Positions 47,127-56,303 of a stretch of 64,000 bases of DNA are shown piece after piece. A program made the translations under genes and the position numbers. Each line of letters opens with the position of its first letter. Positions within the stretch are counted from its first letter, which is position 1. This stretch comes from Rhodosalinus halophilus (GTDB taxonomy: Bacteria; Pseudomonadota; Alphaproteobacteria; Rhodobacterales; Rhodobacteraceae). The notes under the pieces are model-generated. The model worked only from the letters and a program-made list of their open reading frames with translations, did no database searches and was not told the DNA's origin. The stretch lies in the NCBI RefSeq assembly GCF_003298775.1, contig NZ_QNTQ01000004.1, positions 124,001 to 188,000 of the forward strand. Direction: 5' to 3'.

Positions 47127-48599
47127 TCAGGCCGCGAGCTGCGGCGCGGCCGCCTTCGCCTTGGCGTCCTGCGTCACCTTGGCGGCCGCCGAGTCCTTCT
47201 CTACGAGCGCCCGGTGCAGCAGGCGGATCGCCGTGTCGGTCACGTCACGCGGGAGCACGAACTGGATGTCCACGTTGCGCGGCCCCTGCGCCACGGCGAC
47301 CGGCTCCAGCCCCTCGGCCGAGAGGGCATCGAGTCCGCGCGAGAGCGCGCCCAGACCCGAGATGTCGCGCCCGATGGCCGAGACGACCGCCAGGCTGCGC
47401 GTCGTGATCTCGGCGCTCGGATAGGCCTTGGCGAGGTCGCGCTCCACCCGGCGGACGGACTTCATCGAGGCGTCCACGTAATGCGTGATGGTGTTCGCAT
47501 TCGAGGTCTTGGCGACGATGCGCAGCTTGTGGCGCGTCAGCGCCTCGAGAATCGTCGCGTCGTAGCCCTTCACGCCCACCATGTCGGGCTCGTAGACCTG
47601 CAGCGCGAAGACATCGAGGCCGGTCACGATCTCGACCGCCGGCGTCTCGGCCGGGCATTCGTCGATCAGCGTGCCGGGATCCTCCGGTTCGAAGGCGTTG
47701 GTCACGCGCAGCGGAATGCCCGCCTGCCGCAGCGTCTTGGCCGCGGAGGGGTGGATCGCCTCCATCCCCATGTTGGAAAGCTGGTCGGCCACGTCGTAGT
47801 TGGTGCGGCCCAGCTTGCGCACATTGTCCACGCCCACCAGCTTCGGGTCGGCCGAGGACAGGTGGAACTCCTTGTGGATGATCGCCTCCGCCGCGCCCGT
47901 GCGCGACGCGATGTTGGCGAAGGTCACCTCGGAATAGCCGCGGTCGTAGCGGTTCATCAGGCCTTCGGCGCATTGCGCGTAGCCGGTCACGATCGGAAGC
48001 TCGCAGGACAGGTCGATGTCCGCGAAGCCGCGGTCGATGCGTTCGTCGAGGCTGACCTCCGCGTCATCGCGCCAGCCGGAAAGATCGACGCAGCGCGCAT
48101 CGACGCCGTTGCGGCGCAGAAGCAGCGTCGTGACCTGCGCGGAATGCGACTCGCCCAGCCCCGAGAGAAGCTCGCGGATGAGCCCCATGTGCTCGCTCAG
48201 GCGGAAATGCCCGTAGGAGCAGAGCCGCTGCAGGTCGATCAGGCACGACCGCGCGCCTTCGATCCGCTCGCGCACGAAGTCGTCGGCCTCCTGGATGTCG
48301 GCCGGGTGCTCCAGCACCTCGCGGTGCGCCTCCTTCATGGCCTCTGCCACGCGGTTGAGCGCATCCGACCAGCCGTGATCGTTCTCGGCGTTGGAGAAGA
48401 GCGCATAGACGCCCGGCTCGCCGGATTTCTTGTGCTCCAGCAGCAGGTCGGTGATCCCGCCATAGGCCGAGACCACGAAGACGCGGCCGTAGGGGTCGTC
48501 ACCACCGTTCAGGAACAGCGTGTCCAGCAGTTCCCTCGAACGGCTCATGGAGGTGCCGCCGATCTTCTCGACGGTATGGGTGGTCTGACTGTCGCTCAT
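47127..48599 (-). CDS. ask: Ectoine-operon aspartate kinase
   Basis: A 490-residue aspartate kinase of the ectoine-linked type. The N-terminus VEKIGGTSMSRSRELLDTLF carries the KxGGTS phosphate-binding motif. GYSEVTFANIASRTGAAEAI and ADPKLVGVDNVRKLG belong to the aspartate and nucleotide sites. Two ACT-type segments follow (about 340-470). It makes L-4-aspartyl phosphate for aspartate semialdehyde, the ectoine precursor, and the ectoine-specific forms are less feedback-inhibited. It lies 76 bases downstream of ectC. I chose the ATG at 48599, which directly precedes MSDSQTTHTVEKIGG. Confidence 0.93.
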   Translation of the reverse strand: MSDSQTTHTVEKIGGTSMSRSRELLDTLFLNGGDDPYGRVFVVSAYGGITDLLLEHKKSGEPGVYALFSNAENDHGWSDALNRVAEAMKEAHREVLEHPADIQEADDFVRERIEGARSCLIDLQRLCSYGHFRLSEHMGLIRELLSGLGESHSAQVTTLLLRRNGVDARCVDLSGWRDDAEVSLDERIDRGFADIDLSCELPIVTGYAQCAEGLMNRYDRGYSEVTFANIASRTGAAEAIIHKEFHLSSADPKLVGVDNVRKLGRTNYDVADQLSNMGMEAIHPSAAKTLRQAGIPLRVTNAFEPEDPGTLIDECPAETPAVEIVTGLDVFALQVYEPDMVGVKGYDATILEALTRHKLRIVAKTSNANTITHYVDASMKSVRRVERDLAKAYPSAEITTRSLAVVSAIGRDISGLGALSRGLDALSAEGLEPVAVAQGPRNVDIQFVLPRDVTDTAIRLLHRALVEKDSAAAKVTQDAKAKAAAPQLAA

Positions 48600-48675
48600 G
48601 GGCTTGTCGCCTTTCCCCGCCGCGCCCGCACCGGGCGCCGCGGTCTGATTGATTTCTCGGTAGGGGCGCCGGATG

Positions 48676-49080
48676 TCAGGCGCTCTCCGCCGCATCCGCC
48701 GGGGCATAGGAGCCGTCCTCGCGGTGGACCTCCTTGCCCGTGACCGGCGGGTTGAACACGCAGGCCATCACCAGATCGGCCCCGGCATCGGCGCGCACGG
48801 TGTGCTTGTCGTGCTTGTCGAGCGCGTACATCACCCCCGGCCGGATCTCATGCGTCTCGCCGGTGGCCAGATCGGTGATCGAGCCGGTGCCGGACATGCA
48901 ATAGACGCTCTCGAAGTGATGCTTGTAGTGGAAGGTGTGCTCGCTGCCAGCGTCCAGGAACGTGATGTGGAAGGAAAACCCCATCCCGTCGTCGGCCAGC
49001 AGCATGCGCACGCTCGTCCAGTTGGCGTCGCTCACCGTCCGGTCGGTGTTCTTCAGTTGCTCGAAGTCCCTCACGATCAT
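48676..49080 (-). CDS. ectC: L-ectoine synthase
   Basis: A 134-residue cupin enzyme: it begins [16 protein letters not shown], has [20 protein letters not shown] with the metal-binding residues and KHHFE motif, and [13 protein letters not shown] with the second cupin histidine. It cyclises N-gamma-acetyl-2,4-diaminobutyrate to ectoine. I chose the ATG at 49080 (family start MIVR) with GGAG 8 bases ahead; a GTG three codons earlier would overlap the ectB stop. Confidence 0.96.
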   Translation of the reverse strand: MIVRDFEQLKNTDRTVSDANWTSVRMLLADDGMGFSFHITFLDAGSEHTFHYKHHFESVYCMSGTGSITDLATGETHEIRPGVMYALDKHDKHTVRADAGADLVMACVFNPPVTGKEVHREDGSYAPADAAESA

Positions 49081-49085
49081 GTCTG

Positions 49086-50387
49086 TCACTCCGCGGCGAT
49101 CGGGCCGGCCGTCTTTTCGCGGATCGCCGACTCGAGGATGTCGAGACCGCGATCGAACTGTTCCATCGGGGTGGTGAGCGGCGCAAGCACCTTCACCACC
49201 TCGTCCTCGGCGCCCGAGGTCTCGATGATCAGGCCCTGCTCGAAGCAGCGCGCGCAGATCGCCTCGGCCAGCTCGCCGTCACCCACGTCGATGCCGCGCA
49301 TCATGCCGCGGCCTTTCAGGCGGGCGCCGGGGATCAGGCGGCGCATCTTGTCGAGGCGCGCCTCGAGGTGCTCGCCCTTCCGCTGCACCTGCTCGTAGAA
49401 GGCGTCGTCGGACCAGAACTTCTCGAGCGCGACGCGCGCGGTGACGAAGGCATGGGTGTTGCCCCGGAAGGTGCCGTTGTGCTCGGCCGGCTTCCAGATG
49501 TCGTGCTCGGGTTTGACCAGCACCAGCGCGAAGGGCAGGCCGAAGCCCGACAGCGACTTGGCCATCGTGACCATGTCCGGTTCGATCCCCATCCCGTCGA
49601 TGGAGAAGAAGCCGCCGGCACGTCCGATGCCCGCCTGGATGTCGTCGACGATGAGCAGGATGCCGTGCTTCTTCGCGAGATCGGCAAGCCCCTTGAGCCA
49701 GGCTTCGGAGGCCGCGTTGAGGCCGCCCTCGCCCTGCACCGGCTCGACCACGAAGGCCGCCGGCATGTCCACGCCGGACGAGCCGTTCTCGATCATCGCC
49801 TCGACGATCTTCAGCGTGTCCACGTCTTCGCCCAAGGCGCCGTCGTAAGGCATGTGGGTGACGTGATCGAGGTCGACGCCTGCGCCCGCACGCTTGCCGG
49901 CGTTGCCGGTGAGCGACAGCGCGCCCAGCGTCATGCCGTGAAAGCCGTTGGTGAAGGCCACCACGTTGCGGCGACCGGTGACCTTGCGGGCGAGCTTGAT
50001 CGCCGCCTCGACGGCGTTCGTCCCGGTCGGGCCGGTCATCATGATCCGGTGGTCCCAGCCGCGCGGGCTGAGGATCAGCCGCTCGAAGGTTTCGAGAAAG
50101 GCGGCCTTCTCGGTCGAATACATGTCGAGGCCGTGCGCGATGCCGTCATCGGTGATGTGGGCGAGCAGCGCCGACTTCATGTCCGGGTCGTTGTGCCCGT
50201 AGTTGAGCGAGGAGCACCCCGAGAGGAAGTCGATGTAATCGCGCCCCTCCGAGTCGGTCAGGGTCGAGCCCTGCGCCCGGGTGAAGACGGTCGGGAAGCC
50301 GCGGCAGTAGCTGCGCACCTCCGACTCGCGGCGTTCGAAAATGGCCGTGTCGCCGGCCGACTGGTCGGAAAACTGGGTGTCTTTCAT
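49086..50387 (-). CDS. ectB: Diaminobutyrate-2-oxoglutarate transaminase
   Basis: A 433-residue class III PLP aminotransferase. Markers are [58 protein letters not shown] and the PLP lysine in [19 protein letters not shown]. It converts aspartate semialdehyde and glutamate to 2,4-diaminobutyrate, the first committed step of ectoine formation. It sits between ectA and ectC in the conserved order. Confidence 0.96.
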   Translation of the reverse strand: MKDTQFSDQSAGDTAIFERRESEVRSYCRGFPTVFTRAQGSTLTDSEGRDYIDFLSGCSSLNYGHNDPDMKSALLAHITDDGIAHGLDMYSTEKAAFLETFERLILSPRGWDHRIMMTGPTGTNAVEAAIKLARKVTGRRNVVAFTNGFHGMTLGALSLTGNAGKRAGAGVDLDHVTHMPYDGALGEDVDTLKIVEAMIENGSSGVDMPAAFVVEPVQGEGGLNAASEAWLKGLADLAKKHGILLIVDDIQAGIGRAGGFFSIDGMGIEPDMVTMAKSLSGFGLPFALVLVKPEHDIWKPAEHNGTFRGNTHAFVTARVALEKFWSDDAFYEQVQRKGEHLEARLDKMRRLIPGARLKGRGMMRGIDVGDGELAEAICARCFEQGLIIETSGAEDEVVKVLAPLTTPMEQFDRGLDILESAIREKTAGPIAAE

Positions 50388-50435
50388 GACATGTCTCTTT
50401 TCTGTCTGGAAGAATCCGCCGGGCGAGGCGCGCGG

Positions 50436-50969
50436 TCAGGCGGCGCGCTTCTCGGCTTCCGGCAGCTTGATCGTGACCATGTGCTCGGTCGCGTGATAGC
50501 CGCGGAAATGGGTGTCGCGGGTGAAATGCGCCTGCGCGTCGAACTGCGCGTCCTGGGCGCGGGCGAAGCTTTTGAACAGCGCCCAGCTCGCCTCGTTGTC
50601 GCGCGTGATGGTCGTCTGCAGGCGCTTCACGCCCTCGCATTCATCCCTGGCGAGCAGCTGCTTGAGCATGCGCTTGGCCAGCCCCTCGCCGCGTGCGGCC
50701 TCGGAGACCGCGACCTGCCACACGAAGAGCGTCTCGGTGTCGTAAGGCAGCCGATACCCCGAGATCCAGCCGACGATCTGCCCGTCGCGCTCGGCGACGA
50801 TGCAGGTGTCGCGGAAGTGGTCGCACTGGATCAGGTTGCAGTACATCGAATTCTCGTCGAGCGGCGAGCACGACGAGATCAGCTCCCAAACGGCCGCGCC
50901 GTCCTGCGGCTCGGGCTTGCGGAACCGGATGCGGCCCTTCTGCGGATCGATCTGGCGAACATTCGACAC
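50436..50969 (-). CDS. ectA: Diaminobutyrate acetyltransferase
   Basis: A 177-residue GNAT enzyme: IRFRKPEPQDGAAVWELISS at the start, SCSPLDENSMYCNLIQCDHF, then the acetyl-CoA motif VSEAARGEGLAKRMLKQLL. It acetylates 2,4-diaminobutyrate at the gamma position. The start is GTG at 50969, with GAGGAG eleven bases ahead. It is the first gene of the operon, 31 bases from the promoter -10. Confidence 0.95.
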   Translation of the reverse strand: MSNVRQIDPQKGRIRFRKPEPQDGAAVWELISSCSPLDENSMYCNLIQCDHFRDTCIVAERDGQIVGWISGYRLPYDTETLFVWQVAVSEAARGEGLAKRMLKQLLARDECEGVKRLQTTITRDNEASWALFKSFARAQDAQFDAQAHFTRDTHFRGYHATEHMVTIKLPEAEKRAA

Positions 50970-50999
50970 TGGATTGCTCTCCTCGGTTGTTCGCTAAGC

Positions 51000-51027
51000 A
51001 ATATATGCGCGTCGTCGCATAGGTCAA
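51000..51027 (-). promoter_or_regulatory. ectA promoter with internal 18-bp palindrome
   Basis: On the minus strand TTGACC (51027-51022), a 16-base spacer and TATATT (51005-51000) form a sigma70-type promoter ahead of ectA. The spacer consists almost wholly of the perfect palindrome TATGCG-CGTCGT-CGCATA (51004-51021), a likely operator for the divergent MarR regulator. Binding is inferred. Confidence 0.75.
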
Positions 51028-51189
51028 CTAGGCTAAATAAATAAGGTTCCGTTGACAGATTTTTTCTTTATAAACAGTGTTTAAGAGCAAAGTTTGCCTT
51101 AGCATAGCGCGGAAATTCTTGGAAATCTGCGCCTTTTCGCTTAAGTAGGCTAACTAACTGACGCTTGCATGACACGAGGAAGAGTGCCT

Positions 51190-51711
51190 ATGGGTCTGAC
51201 GTTCGACGCCATCACGGGGCCAGACTTGGACAGGACCGACCAGAGCCTCATCGCGCTGCGCCGAATCCTGCGCGCGACAGAGCTTTACGGGCGCGAGCTC
51301 GCCCGCACCGCGGGCCTGACGCCCGTCCAGATACGCGTGCTTCAGGTCGTTGCGATGCGCGACGGCGTGACGCCCAAGGAGATCTCATCGCAGATGGGGG
51401 TCAGCCAGGCGACGATCTCGACCCTGCTCGATCGCCTCTCGTCGAAGGGCATGCTGCGCCGCGAACGGTCGAAGACCGACCGCCGGCAGACCAACGTCGT
51501 GCTGACCGAGGCGGGCCACGACGCGGTCAACCGCGCGCCGGACGCGCTGCAGCAGCAGTATGTCCGCGCCTTCGAGTCGCTGGAGGACTGGGAACAGGCG
51601 ATGATCGTCGCCGCGCTGGAGCGCGTGGCCTCGATGCTCAACGCCGCCGACCTGGATGCCGCGCCGGTCCTCGACCACGGCGAGATCAAGCGCGGACCGC
51701 AGGCGCACTGA
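51190..51711 (+). CDS. ectR: EctR-like MarR-family regulator
   Basis: A 173-residue MarR-family winged-helix protein, divergent from ectA: RTAGLTPVQIRVLQVVAMRD, then MGVSQATISTLLDRLSSKGM as recognition helix and SKTDRRQTNVVLTEAGHDAV as wing. EctR proteins repress the ectoine operon, with salinity relieving repression, in halophilic methylotrophs, and MarR genes divergent from ectA are widespread. I prefer the ATG at 51190, which has GAGGAAGAG five bases ahead, over an ATG seven codons earlier with no Shine-Dalgarno. The upstream 200-base region is strikingly AT-rich against its surroundings. Confidence 0.85.
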   Translation: MGLTFDAITGPDLDRTDQSLIALRRILRATELYGRELARTAGLTPVQIRVLQVVAMRDGVTPKEISSQMGVSQATISTLLDRLSSKGMLRRERSKTDRRQTNVVLTEAGHDAVNRAPDALQQQYVRAFESLEDWEQAMIVAALERVASMLNAADLDAAPVLDHGEIKRGPQAH

Positions 51712-51737
51712 CGCGAGCGGGTCGTCCGGGCGCGCGG

Positions 51738-51779
51738 AAGGCCCTTGGAAGGGCCTTCAAGCGCCTTTCAAGGCGCTTG
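51738..51779. terminator. Two tandem perfect hairpins, convergent terminator
   Basis: AAGGCCCTT-GG-AAGGGCCTT (51738-51757) is followed without gap by CAAGCGCCTT-TC-AAGGCGCTTG (51758-51779). They lie between the convergent MarR and molybdenum hydroxylase genes. The stems are 9 and 10 bp with 2-base loops; no T-run follows. Confidence 0.65.
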
Positions 51780-51786
51780 CCCGCCC

Positions 51787-54072
51787 CTACTGCGCCGCGT
51801 GCAGCATCTGCCAGACGCGGTGCGGCGTGAAGGGCATGTCGGCCTGGCGCACCCCGCGCTCCCACATCGCGTCCTGAACGGCATTGGCGACGGCCGCCAG
51901 CGCGCCCACGGTGCCCGCCTCGCCGCAGCCCTTCATGCCCATCACGTTGGCCGTGGAGGGCACCGGCTCGGAGGCGAAACCATACATCGGCAACTGGTCC
52001 GCCCGCGGCATGGCGTAGTCCATGAAGGTCGCGGTCAGGAGCTGCCCGTCCTCGTCGAAGACGGTGTGCTCGATCAGCGCCTGCCCGATCCCCTGGGCCA
52101 CGCCGCCGTGCACCTGGCCTTCGGCCAGCAGCGGGTTGATGAGATTGCCGAAGTCGTCGACCACCGTGTAGCGCAGCACGCGCACCGCACCGGTATCGGG
52201 GTCGACCTCCACCTCCGCCACATGCGCGCCGTTGGGGTAGGACCGGCCCGGCAGCGTCGTGCGCGCCTCGTGGCTCAGCAGATCCTCGCGCCCGTCGGCG
52301 CGCGCCATCTCGGCCGCCTCGAGGAAAGTGGGAGTCAGGTTGGAGCCCGGCGCGCGGAAGGTCTCGTCGTCGAAGGTGATCTCCTCTTCCGATACGCCCA
52401 TCTTCTCCGCGAGGAAAGGCCGGAAGGCCGCCACCATCTTCTCGACCGTGGCGAGCGTCGCGGTGTTCTGCACCGTCACCGAGCGCGAGCCGCCGGTGCC
52501 GCCGCCCGTCTTGATGAGGTCCGAGTCGCCCTGCACCACCCGGATCTTCTCGGCCGGGATGCCGGTCTGGTCGGACAGGAACTGCGCATAGACCGTCTCG
52601 TGCCCCTGCCCGTTCGACTGCGTGCCGACAAAGATCGAGGCGGTGCCGTCCGCGTTGAACTCGACCCGCGCGCTTTCGGACGGGTCGCCCAGGATGCTCT
52701 CGATGTAATAGCACAGGCCCATGCCGCGCAGCCTGCCCTGCGCCTCGCTTTCCGCGCGCCGCGCGGCGAAGCCCGCGCGGTCCGCCTCGCGCTCGACCCG
52801 CGCGAGCAGGCGGCCGAAATCGCCCACGTCATAGGTCTCGCCCGCGACGGTGGTGTAGGGGAATTTCTCCGGCGGGATGAAGTTCTTGCGCCGCAGCTCC
52901 CAGGGGTCGGTGCCCAGCTCGCGCGCGGCGCGGTCCATCATGCGCTCCAGCACATAGATCGCCTCGGGCCGGCCGGCGCCGCGGTAGGCGTCCACCTGCG
53001 TCGTGTTGGTGTAGAAGCCTTCGGACCGCAGCCAGGCAACGGGGATGTCGTAGACCCCGGTGAATACCTTGGAAAACAGCGTGCTCTGCATGATCTGCCC
53101 GAAGTTCGAGTTGTAGGCCCCGAGGTTCGAGCGGTTGTGCACGCGGTAGGCGAGGATGCGGTGATCTTCGTCGAAGGCCAGTTCGGCGTAGGAGGTCAGG
53201 TCGCGCGCCCCGTGATCCGACAGCATCGCCTCGGTCCGCTCGGACATCCAGCGCACCGGGCGGCCCAGCGCGCGGGCGGCCTGCGCGACCACGGCGTATT
53301 CGGGATAGGGCGCGCCCTTCATGCCGAAGCCGCCGCCCACGTCGGGGTTGGTGACATGCACCGCGTCCTCGGGCAGACCGAGCGCCTTGACGAGCGCCGC
53401 CTTCTGGCCCCAGACGCCCTGCCCGTTAATCGCGACGTGCAGGCGGGCGCCGTCCCATTTCGCGTAGCAGCCGCGCGGCTCGAGCGAATTGGTGATCACC
53501 CGGTTGTCGTAGATCTCCAGCGCCACGGTGTGTGCCGCCTCGGCGAAGGCCCTCTCGGTCGCCGCCTCGTCGCCCAGGCCCCAGTCGAAGCCACGATTGT
53601 CCGGCGCACTGTCGTGCAGCGGCTCTCCGCCGGCGCTGAGGTCGAGCTTCACGGGCAGTTCTTCCAGATCCAGCTCGATGAGTTCGGCCGCGTCCTTCGC
53701 CTGCTGCCGGGTCTCGGCCACCACCAGCGCCACCGGCTCGCCGACGAATCGCACGCGGTCCCGCGCCAGCAGCGGGCGCTCGGTCTTCGCCCCCTTGGTG
53801 CCGTCGCGATTGTCCACCCGCACCGCGCCCATCAGCACGTTCATGCCCGCGGCCTCGAGATCCGCGCAGGTCAGGACGGCGGCGACGCCGTCGGCCTGCC
53901 GCGCGTCCTCGACCCCCAGCGAAGCTATCCGCGCATGCGCCATGGGCGAGCGGAAGACGAAGGCGTGCAGCGCGCCCTCCGGCGCGATGTCGTCAACGTA
54001 GCGGCCGTGCCCCGTCAGAAAGCGGCGATCCTCGACGCGCGTCACCGGCTGGCTTCGCCCGAACTTTTCCAT
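51787..54072 (-). CDS. Form II CoxL-like molybdenum hydroxylase large subunit
   Basis: A 761-residue molybdopterin-binding subunit of the xanthine oxidase/CO dehydrogenase family. The active-site loop is AYRGAGRPE (residues 362-370), which marks the form II (non-CODH) type. The catalytic glutamate is E718 in GCGEAGTVGA. SNGQGHETVYAQ and NPDVGGGFGMKG bind the cofactor. It hydroxylates an aldehyde or N-heterocycle, with electrons passing to an iron-sulfur and a flavin subunit. Neither partner subunit is encoded beside it, which is unusual. It may pair with subunits elsewhere. I chose the ATG at 54072. Confidence 0.92.
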   Translation of the reverse strand: MEKFGRSQPVTRVEDRRFLTGHGRYVDDIAPEGALHAFVFRSPMAHARIASLGVEDARQADGVAAVLTCADLEAAGMNVLMGAVRVDNRDGTKGAKTERPLLARDRVRFVGEPVALVVAETRQQAKDAAELIELDLEELPVKLDLSAGGEPLHDSAPDNRGFDWGLGDEAATERAFAEAAHTVALEIYDNRVITNSLEPRGCYAKWDGARLHVAINGQGVWGQKAALVKALGLPEDAVHVTNPDVGGGFGMKGAPYPEYAVVAQAARALGRPVRWMSERTEAMLSDHGARDLTSYAELAFDEDHRILAYRVHNRSNLGAYNSNFGQIMQSTLFSKVFTGVYDIPVAWLRSEGFYTNTTQVDAYRGAGRPEAIYVLERMMDRAARELGTDPWELRRKNFIPPEKFPYTTVAGETYDVGDFGRLLARVEREADRAGFAARRAESEAQGRLRGMGLCYYIESILGDPSESARVEFNADGTASIFVGTQSNGQGHETVYAQFLSDQTGIPAEKIRVVQGDSDLIKTGGGTGGSRSVTVQNTATLATVEKMVAAFRPFLAEKMGVSEEEITFDDETFRAPGSNLTPTFLEAAEMARADGREDLLSHEARTTLPGRSYPNGAHVAEVEVDPDTGAVRVLRYTVVDDFGNLINPLLAEGQVHGGVAQGIGQALIEHTVFDEDGQLLTATFMDYAMPRADQLPMYGFASEPVPSTANVMGMKGCGEAGTVGALAAVANAVQDAMWERGVRQADMPFTPHRVWQMLHAAQ

Positions 54073-54139
54073 CTCGCGCGGCTCCCTTGCCCTGTCGTTC
54101 CGCAGGCAACCTACGCCGGGACGCGCTGCTGTCCAGCCC

Positions 54140-55270
54140 CTAGGCCAGGGTGCGGGCCCGCACGATGGAAAGATCGCCGTAGCCGTTGAACCGTGTGGCC
54201 AGCGCGACCGAGTAGGCCCCCATGCCGGGAAACAGGATCGCGTCGCCCTCCGCCATGTCGGACGGAAGCCCGAGCGGTTGCGGCAGCCTATCGAGGCTGT
54301 CGCAGGTGGGTCCATAGACGACGCGCGCCAAAGGCGCGCCTCCGCGCGCCTCCCCGTCCGGGCCGAGAACGGCAACCTCGGGTGCGCGCGGCACGTCGCG
54401 CCATTCGGACAGCGCACCATAGATACCGTCGTTCAGAACGGCCGCCCCGTCGCCGCGCAGGGCCTTTACGCGCGCCAGCACGGCGAAGGCCCCGGCCACC
54501 ATCGCCCGCCCCGGCTCGCAGACGAGCGCGGGCGCCCCGGCGCCGAAGGCCTCCCGCGTGGCAGTGCCGATGCGCTCGAAGATGGCCGAGAGCTCCGCCT
54601 CGTCCACGCTCCCCCAATGGGGAAATCCGCCGCCCACGTTGACGCGGTGCAGCCGCACGCCCGCCGCGGCCGCCACCCGCGCGGCCTCGTGGATGTAGAC
54701 CGCCCAGGCCTCGGCGTCGCGGCACTGGGTGCCCGGGTGGAAGGTGAGCGAGGGCGTGAGCCCGCGCGCCGCGACCTCGCGCAGCAGCGCCTCGGCGGCC
54801 TCCGGATCGGCGCCGAACTTCACGCCGAAGTCGTAGGCGCCGCCCCTCACCGGAAGTCGCAGCCGCACGGCGATCTCGGTGCCGGGCTCCATTGGCATCA
54901 GCCGGTCGAGACCGGCCATGTCATCCACCGACCACGAAACCGCCCCATGCGCCTTGCCGGCCTCCACCTCCGCGGGCGAGCGGATCGGGTTGTGATAGTG
55001 AAGCACCGCGCCCGGCACGGCCGCGCGCACCGCTTCCATCTCGGCCGGCGAGGCCACGTCGAAGCTGCGCACGCCCGCCCGCGCCAGCGTCCGCAGCACC
55101 TCGGGCAGCGGGTTGGCCTTGACCGCATAGGTCACGAGGCCCGGAAATCCGGCCTGAAAGCGCGCCGCACGGCGGGCCAGCCGCTCGGCATCGAAGATGA
55201 GAAGCGGTCGTTCCGGCGCGCCGCGCACCAGATCGGCGATTTCGGGGGTGATCTGCGTCATGCTGCTCAT
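54140..55270 (-). CDS. Ornithine/lysine-type PLP decarboxylase (fold III)
   Basis: A 376-residue alanine racemase-fold decarboxylase: the PLP lysine is in TYAVKANPLPEVL (about K49), GSFDVAS-like RSFDVASPAEMEAV follows, and the C-terminal VYGPTCDSLDRL carries the conserved Cys and Asp of eukaryotic-type ornithine decarboxylases. It removes CO2 from ornithine or lysine (or a related diamino acid) to give a polyamine. The start is ATG 55270 or an ATG three codons later. It is divergent from the Lrp-type gene at 55402, which may control it. Confidence 0.9.
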   Translation of the reverse strand: MSSMTQITPEIADLVRGAPERPLLIFDAERLARRAARFQAGFPGLVTYAVKANPLPEVLRTLARAGVRSFDVASPAEMEAVRAAVPGAVLHYHNPIRSPAEVEAGKAHGAVSWSVDDMAGLDRLMPMEPGTEIAVRLRLPVRGGAYDFGVKFGADPEAAEALLREVAARGLTPSLTFHPGTQCRDAEAWAVYIHEAARVAAAAGVRLHRVNVGGGFPHWGSVDEAELSAIFERIGTATREAFGAGAPALVCEPGRAMVAGAFAVLARVKALRGDGAAVLNDGIYGALSEWRDVPRAPEVAVLGPDGEARGGAPLARVVYGPTCDSLDRLPQPLGLPSDMAEGDAILFPGMGAYSVALATRFNGYGDLSIVRARTLA

Positions 55271-55401
55271 GGGGCTCTCCTGCTTCCGACCCTTTTTCGA
55301 TCTGCCTCGGCGACAGGATGCCGGCTCCGATTGCCGGTTTCCGTTGTCAGATCCGGCGAATCCGCACTAATCTTCGGCAAATCAACGCAGAACGCCGACG
55401 A

Positions 55402-55830
55402 ATGGACGATACCGACGAAGCCCTCATCGCGATGCTGGCCGAAAACGCGCGCCAGCCGGCGGCGACGCTCGCGCGGCGGCTCGGCCTCGCGCGATCGACC
55501 GTGCAGGCCCGGATCGAGCGGCTGGAGAAGTCCGGCGCCATCGCCGGCTACACGCTGCGGCCGGGCTCCGCGCTCTCGCCTGCGCTGCGCGCGACGGTGC
55601 TGATCTCGATCGAGCCGCGCGCGGGCCCCGGCGTGCTCGCCCGGCTCAAGGCCATGCCCGAGGTCGAGACGGTCCACACCACGACCGGCCGGGTCGATCT
55701 GATCGCAACGCTCACCGCGCGCGACACCGAGACGCTCGACGCCGCGCTCGACCGCATCGGCGAAACCCGCGGCGTCCGGGGCTCGGAAAGCCTCGTCCAT
55801 CTCTCCACGAAACTCGATCGCAGACGCTGA
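55402..55830 (+). CDS. Lrp/AsnC-family regulator
   Basis: A 142-residue Lrp-type protein: the HTH region DEALIAMLAENARQPAATLA continues LGLARSTVQARIERLEKSG. The C-terminal RAM domain (about 70-140) includes IEPRAGPGVLARLKAMPEVE and TTTGRVDLIATLTARDTETL. Lrp proteins bind amino acids and control amino-acid genes. It is divergent from the PLP decarboxylase with 131 bases between. I chose the ATG at 55402 because the HTH then begins at the normal place. Confidence 0.9.
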   Translation: MDDTDEALIAMLAENARQPAATLARRLGLARSTVQARIERLEKSGAIAGYTLRPGSALSPALRATVLISIEPRAGPGVLARLKAMPEVETVHTTTGRVDLIATLTARDTETLDAALDRIGETRGVRGSESLVHLSTKLDRRR

Positions 55831-55836
55831 CCGCGC

Positions 55837-56223
55837 TCAGAGATCGACCGGACCCGAAGGCGCCTCCGTCTCGGCCGGCGGCTCCTCCAGCGGCTCCTTG
55901 CGCCGCATGATGATGTCGCCGTTGGGCAGCATCTCCGGCGGGTGGTAGGCGCTCCAGTCCTCGACACGCCCCAGAAGATCGCGCAGGGCCGGCCCCATCT
56001 CGCGCGCGAAGTCACGCACAGCAGGCTCGAGTTCCCGCGTCAGCCCCTCGAGCTCGCGCAGCGCCGGGTCCAGTTCGCTCATGATGCCGCGGAAGAACAG
56101 CCGCGCACCCTCCTCCATCAGGCTCAGCCCGTCTTCCTCTTCCGATGTTTCGGGCGCGCTCTCCTGCGCCGCGGCCGGCGCGGCGGCGAGGCAGACGGCA
56201 AGAAGGGCGGCGCGCATGCACAT
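55837..56223 (-). CDS. Conserved secreted hypothetical protein
   Basis: A 128-residue exported protein. The signal peptide ends AAPAAAQ, followed by a highly acidic stretch (ESAPETSEEEDGLSLMEEGA) and an amphipathic helical region with RELEGLTRELEPAVRDF repeated heptad-like leucines. The C-terminus is Pro/Glu-rich. I do not recognise a domain; small Rhodobacteraceae proteins of this type are common. Start ATG 56223 or 56217. Confidence 0.78.
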   Translation of the reverse strand: MCMRAALLAVCLAAAPAAAQESAPETSEEEDGLSLMEEGARLFFRGIMSELDPALRELEGLTRELEPAVRDFAREMGPALRDLLGRVEDWSAYHPPEMLPNGDIIMRRKEPLEEPPAETEAPSGPVDL

Positions 56224-56303
56224 GCCCGAAGGATAATCACCACCCCGGCCTCTGATAAGCCCCTTTCCAGGCCGGGACCCCGGGGCAGAGCGCCCGCAGC
56301 GCC

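Noticed and set aside
51052-51080. TTGACA at 51052 with TATAAA at 51069 as a single strong ectR promoter
   Set aside because: The spacer would be only 11 bases; with 16-18 bases there is no good -10. I only report the AT-rich island.
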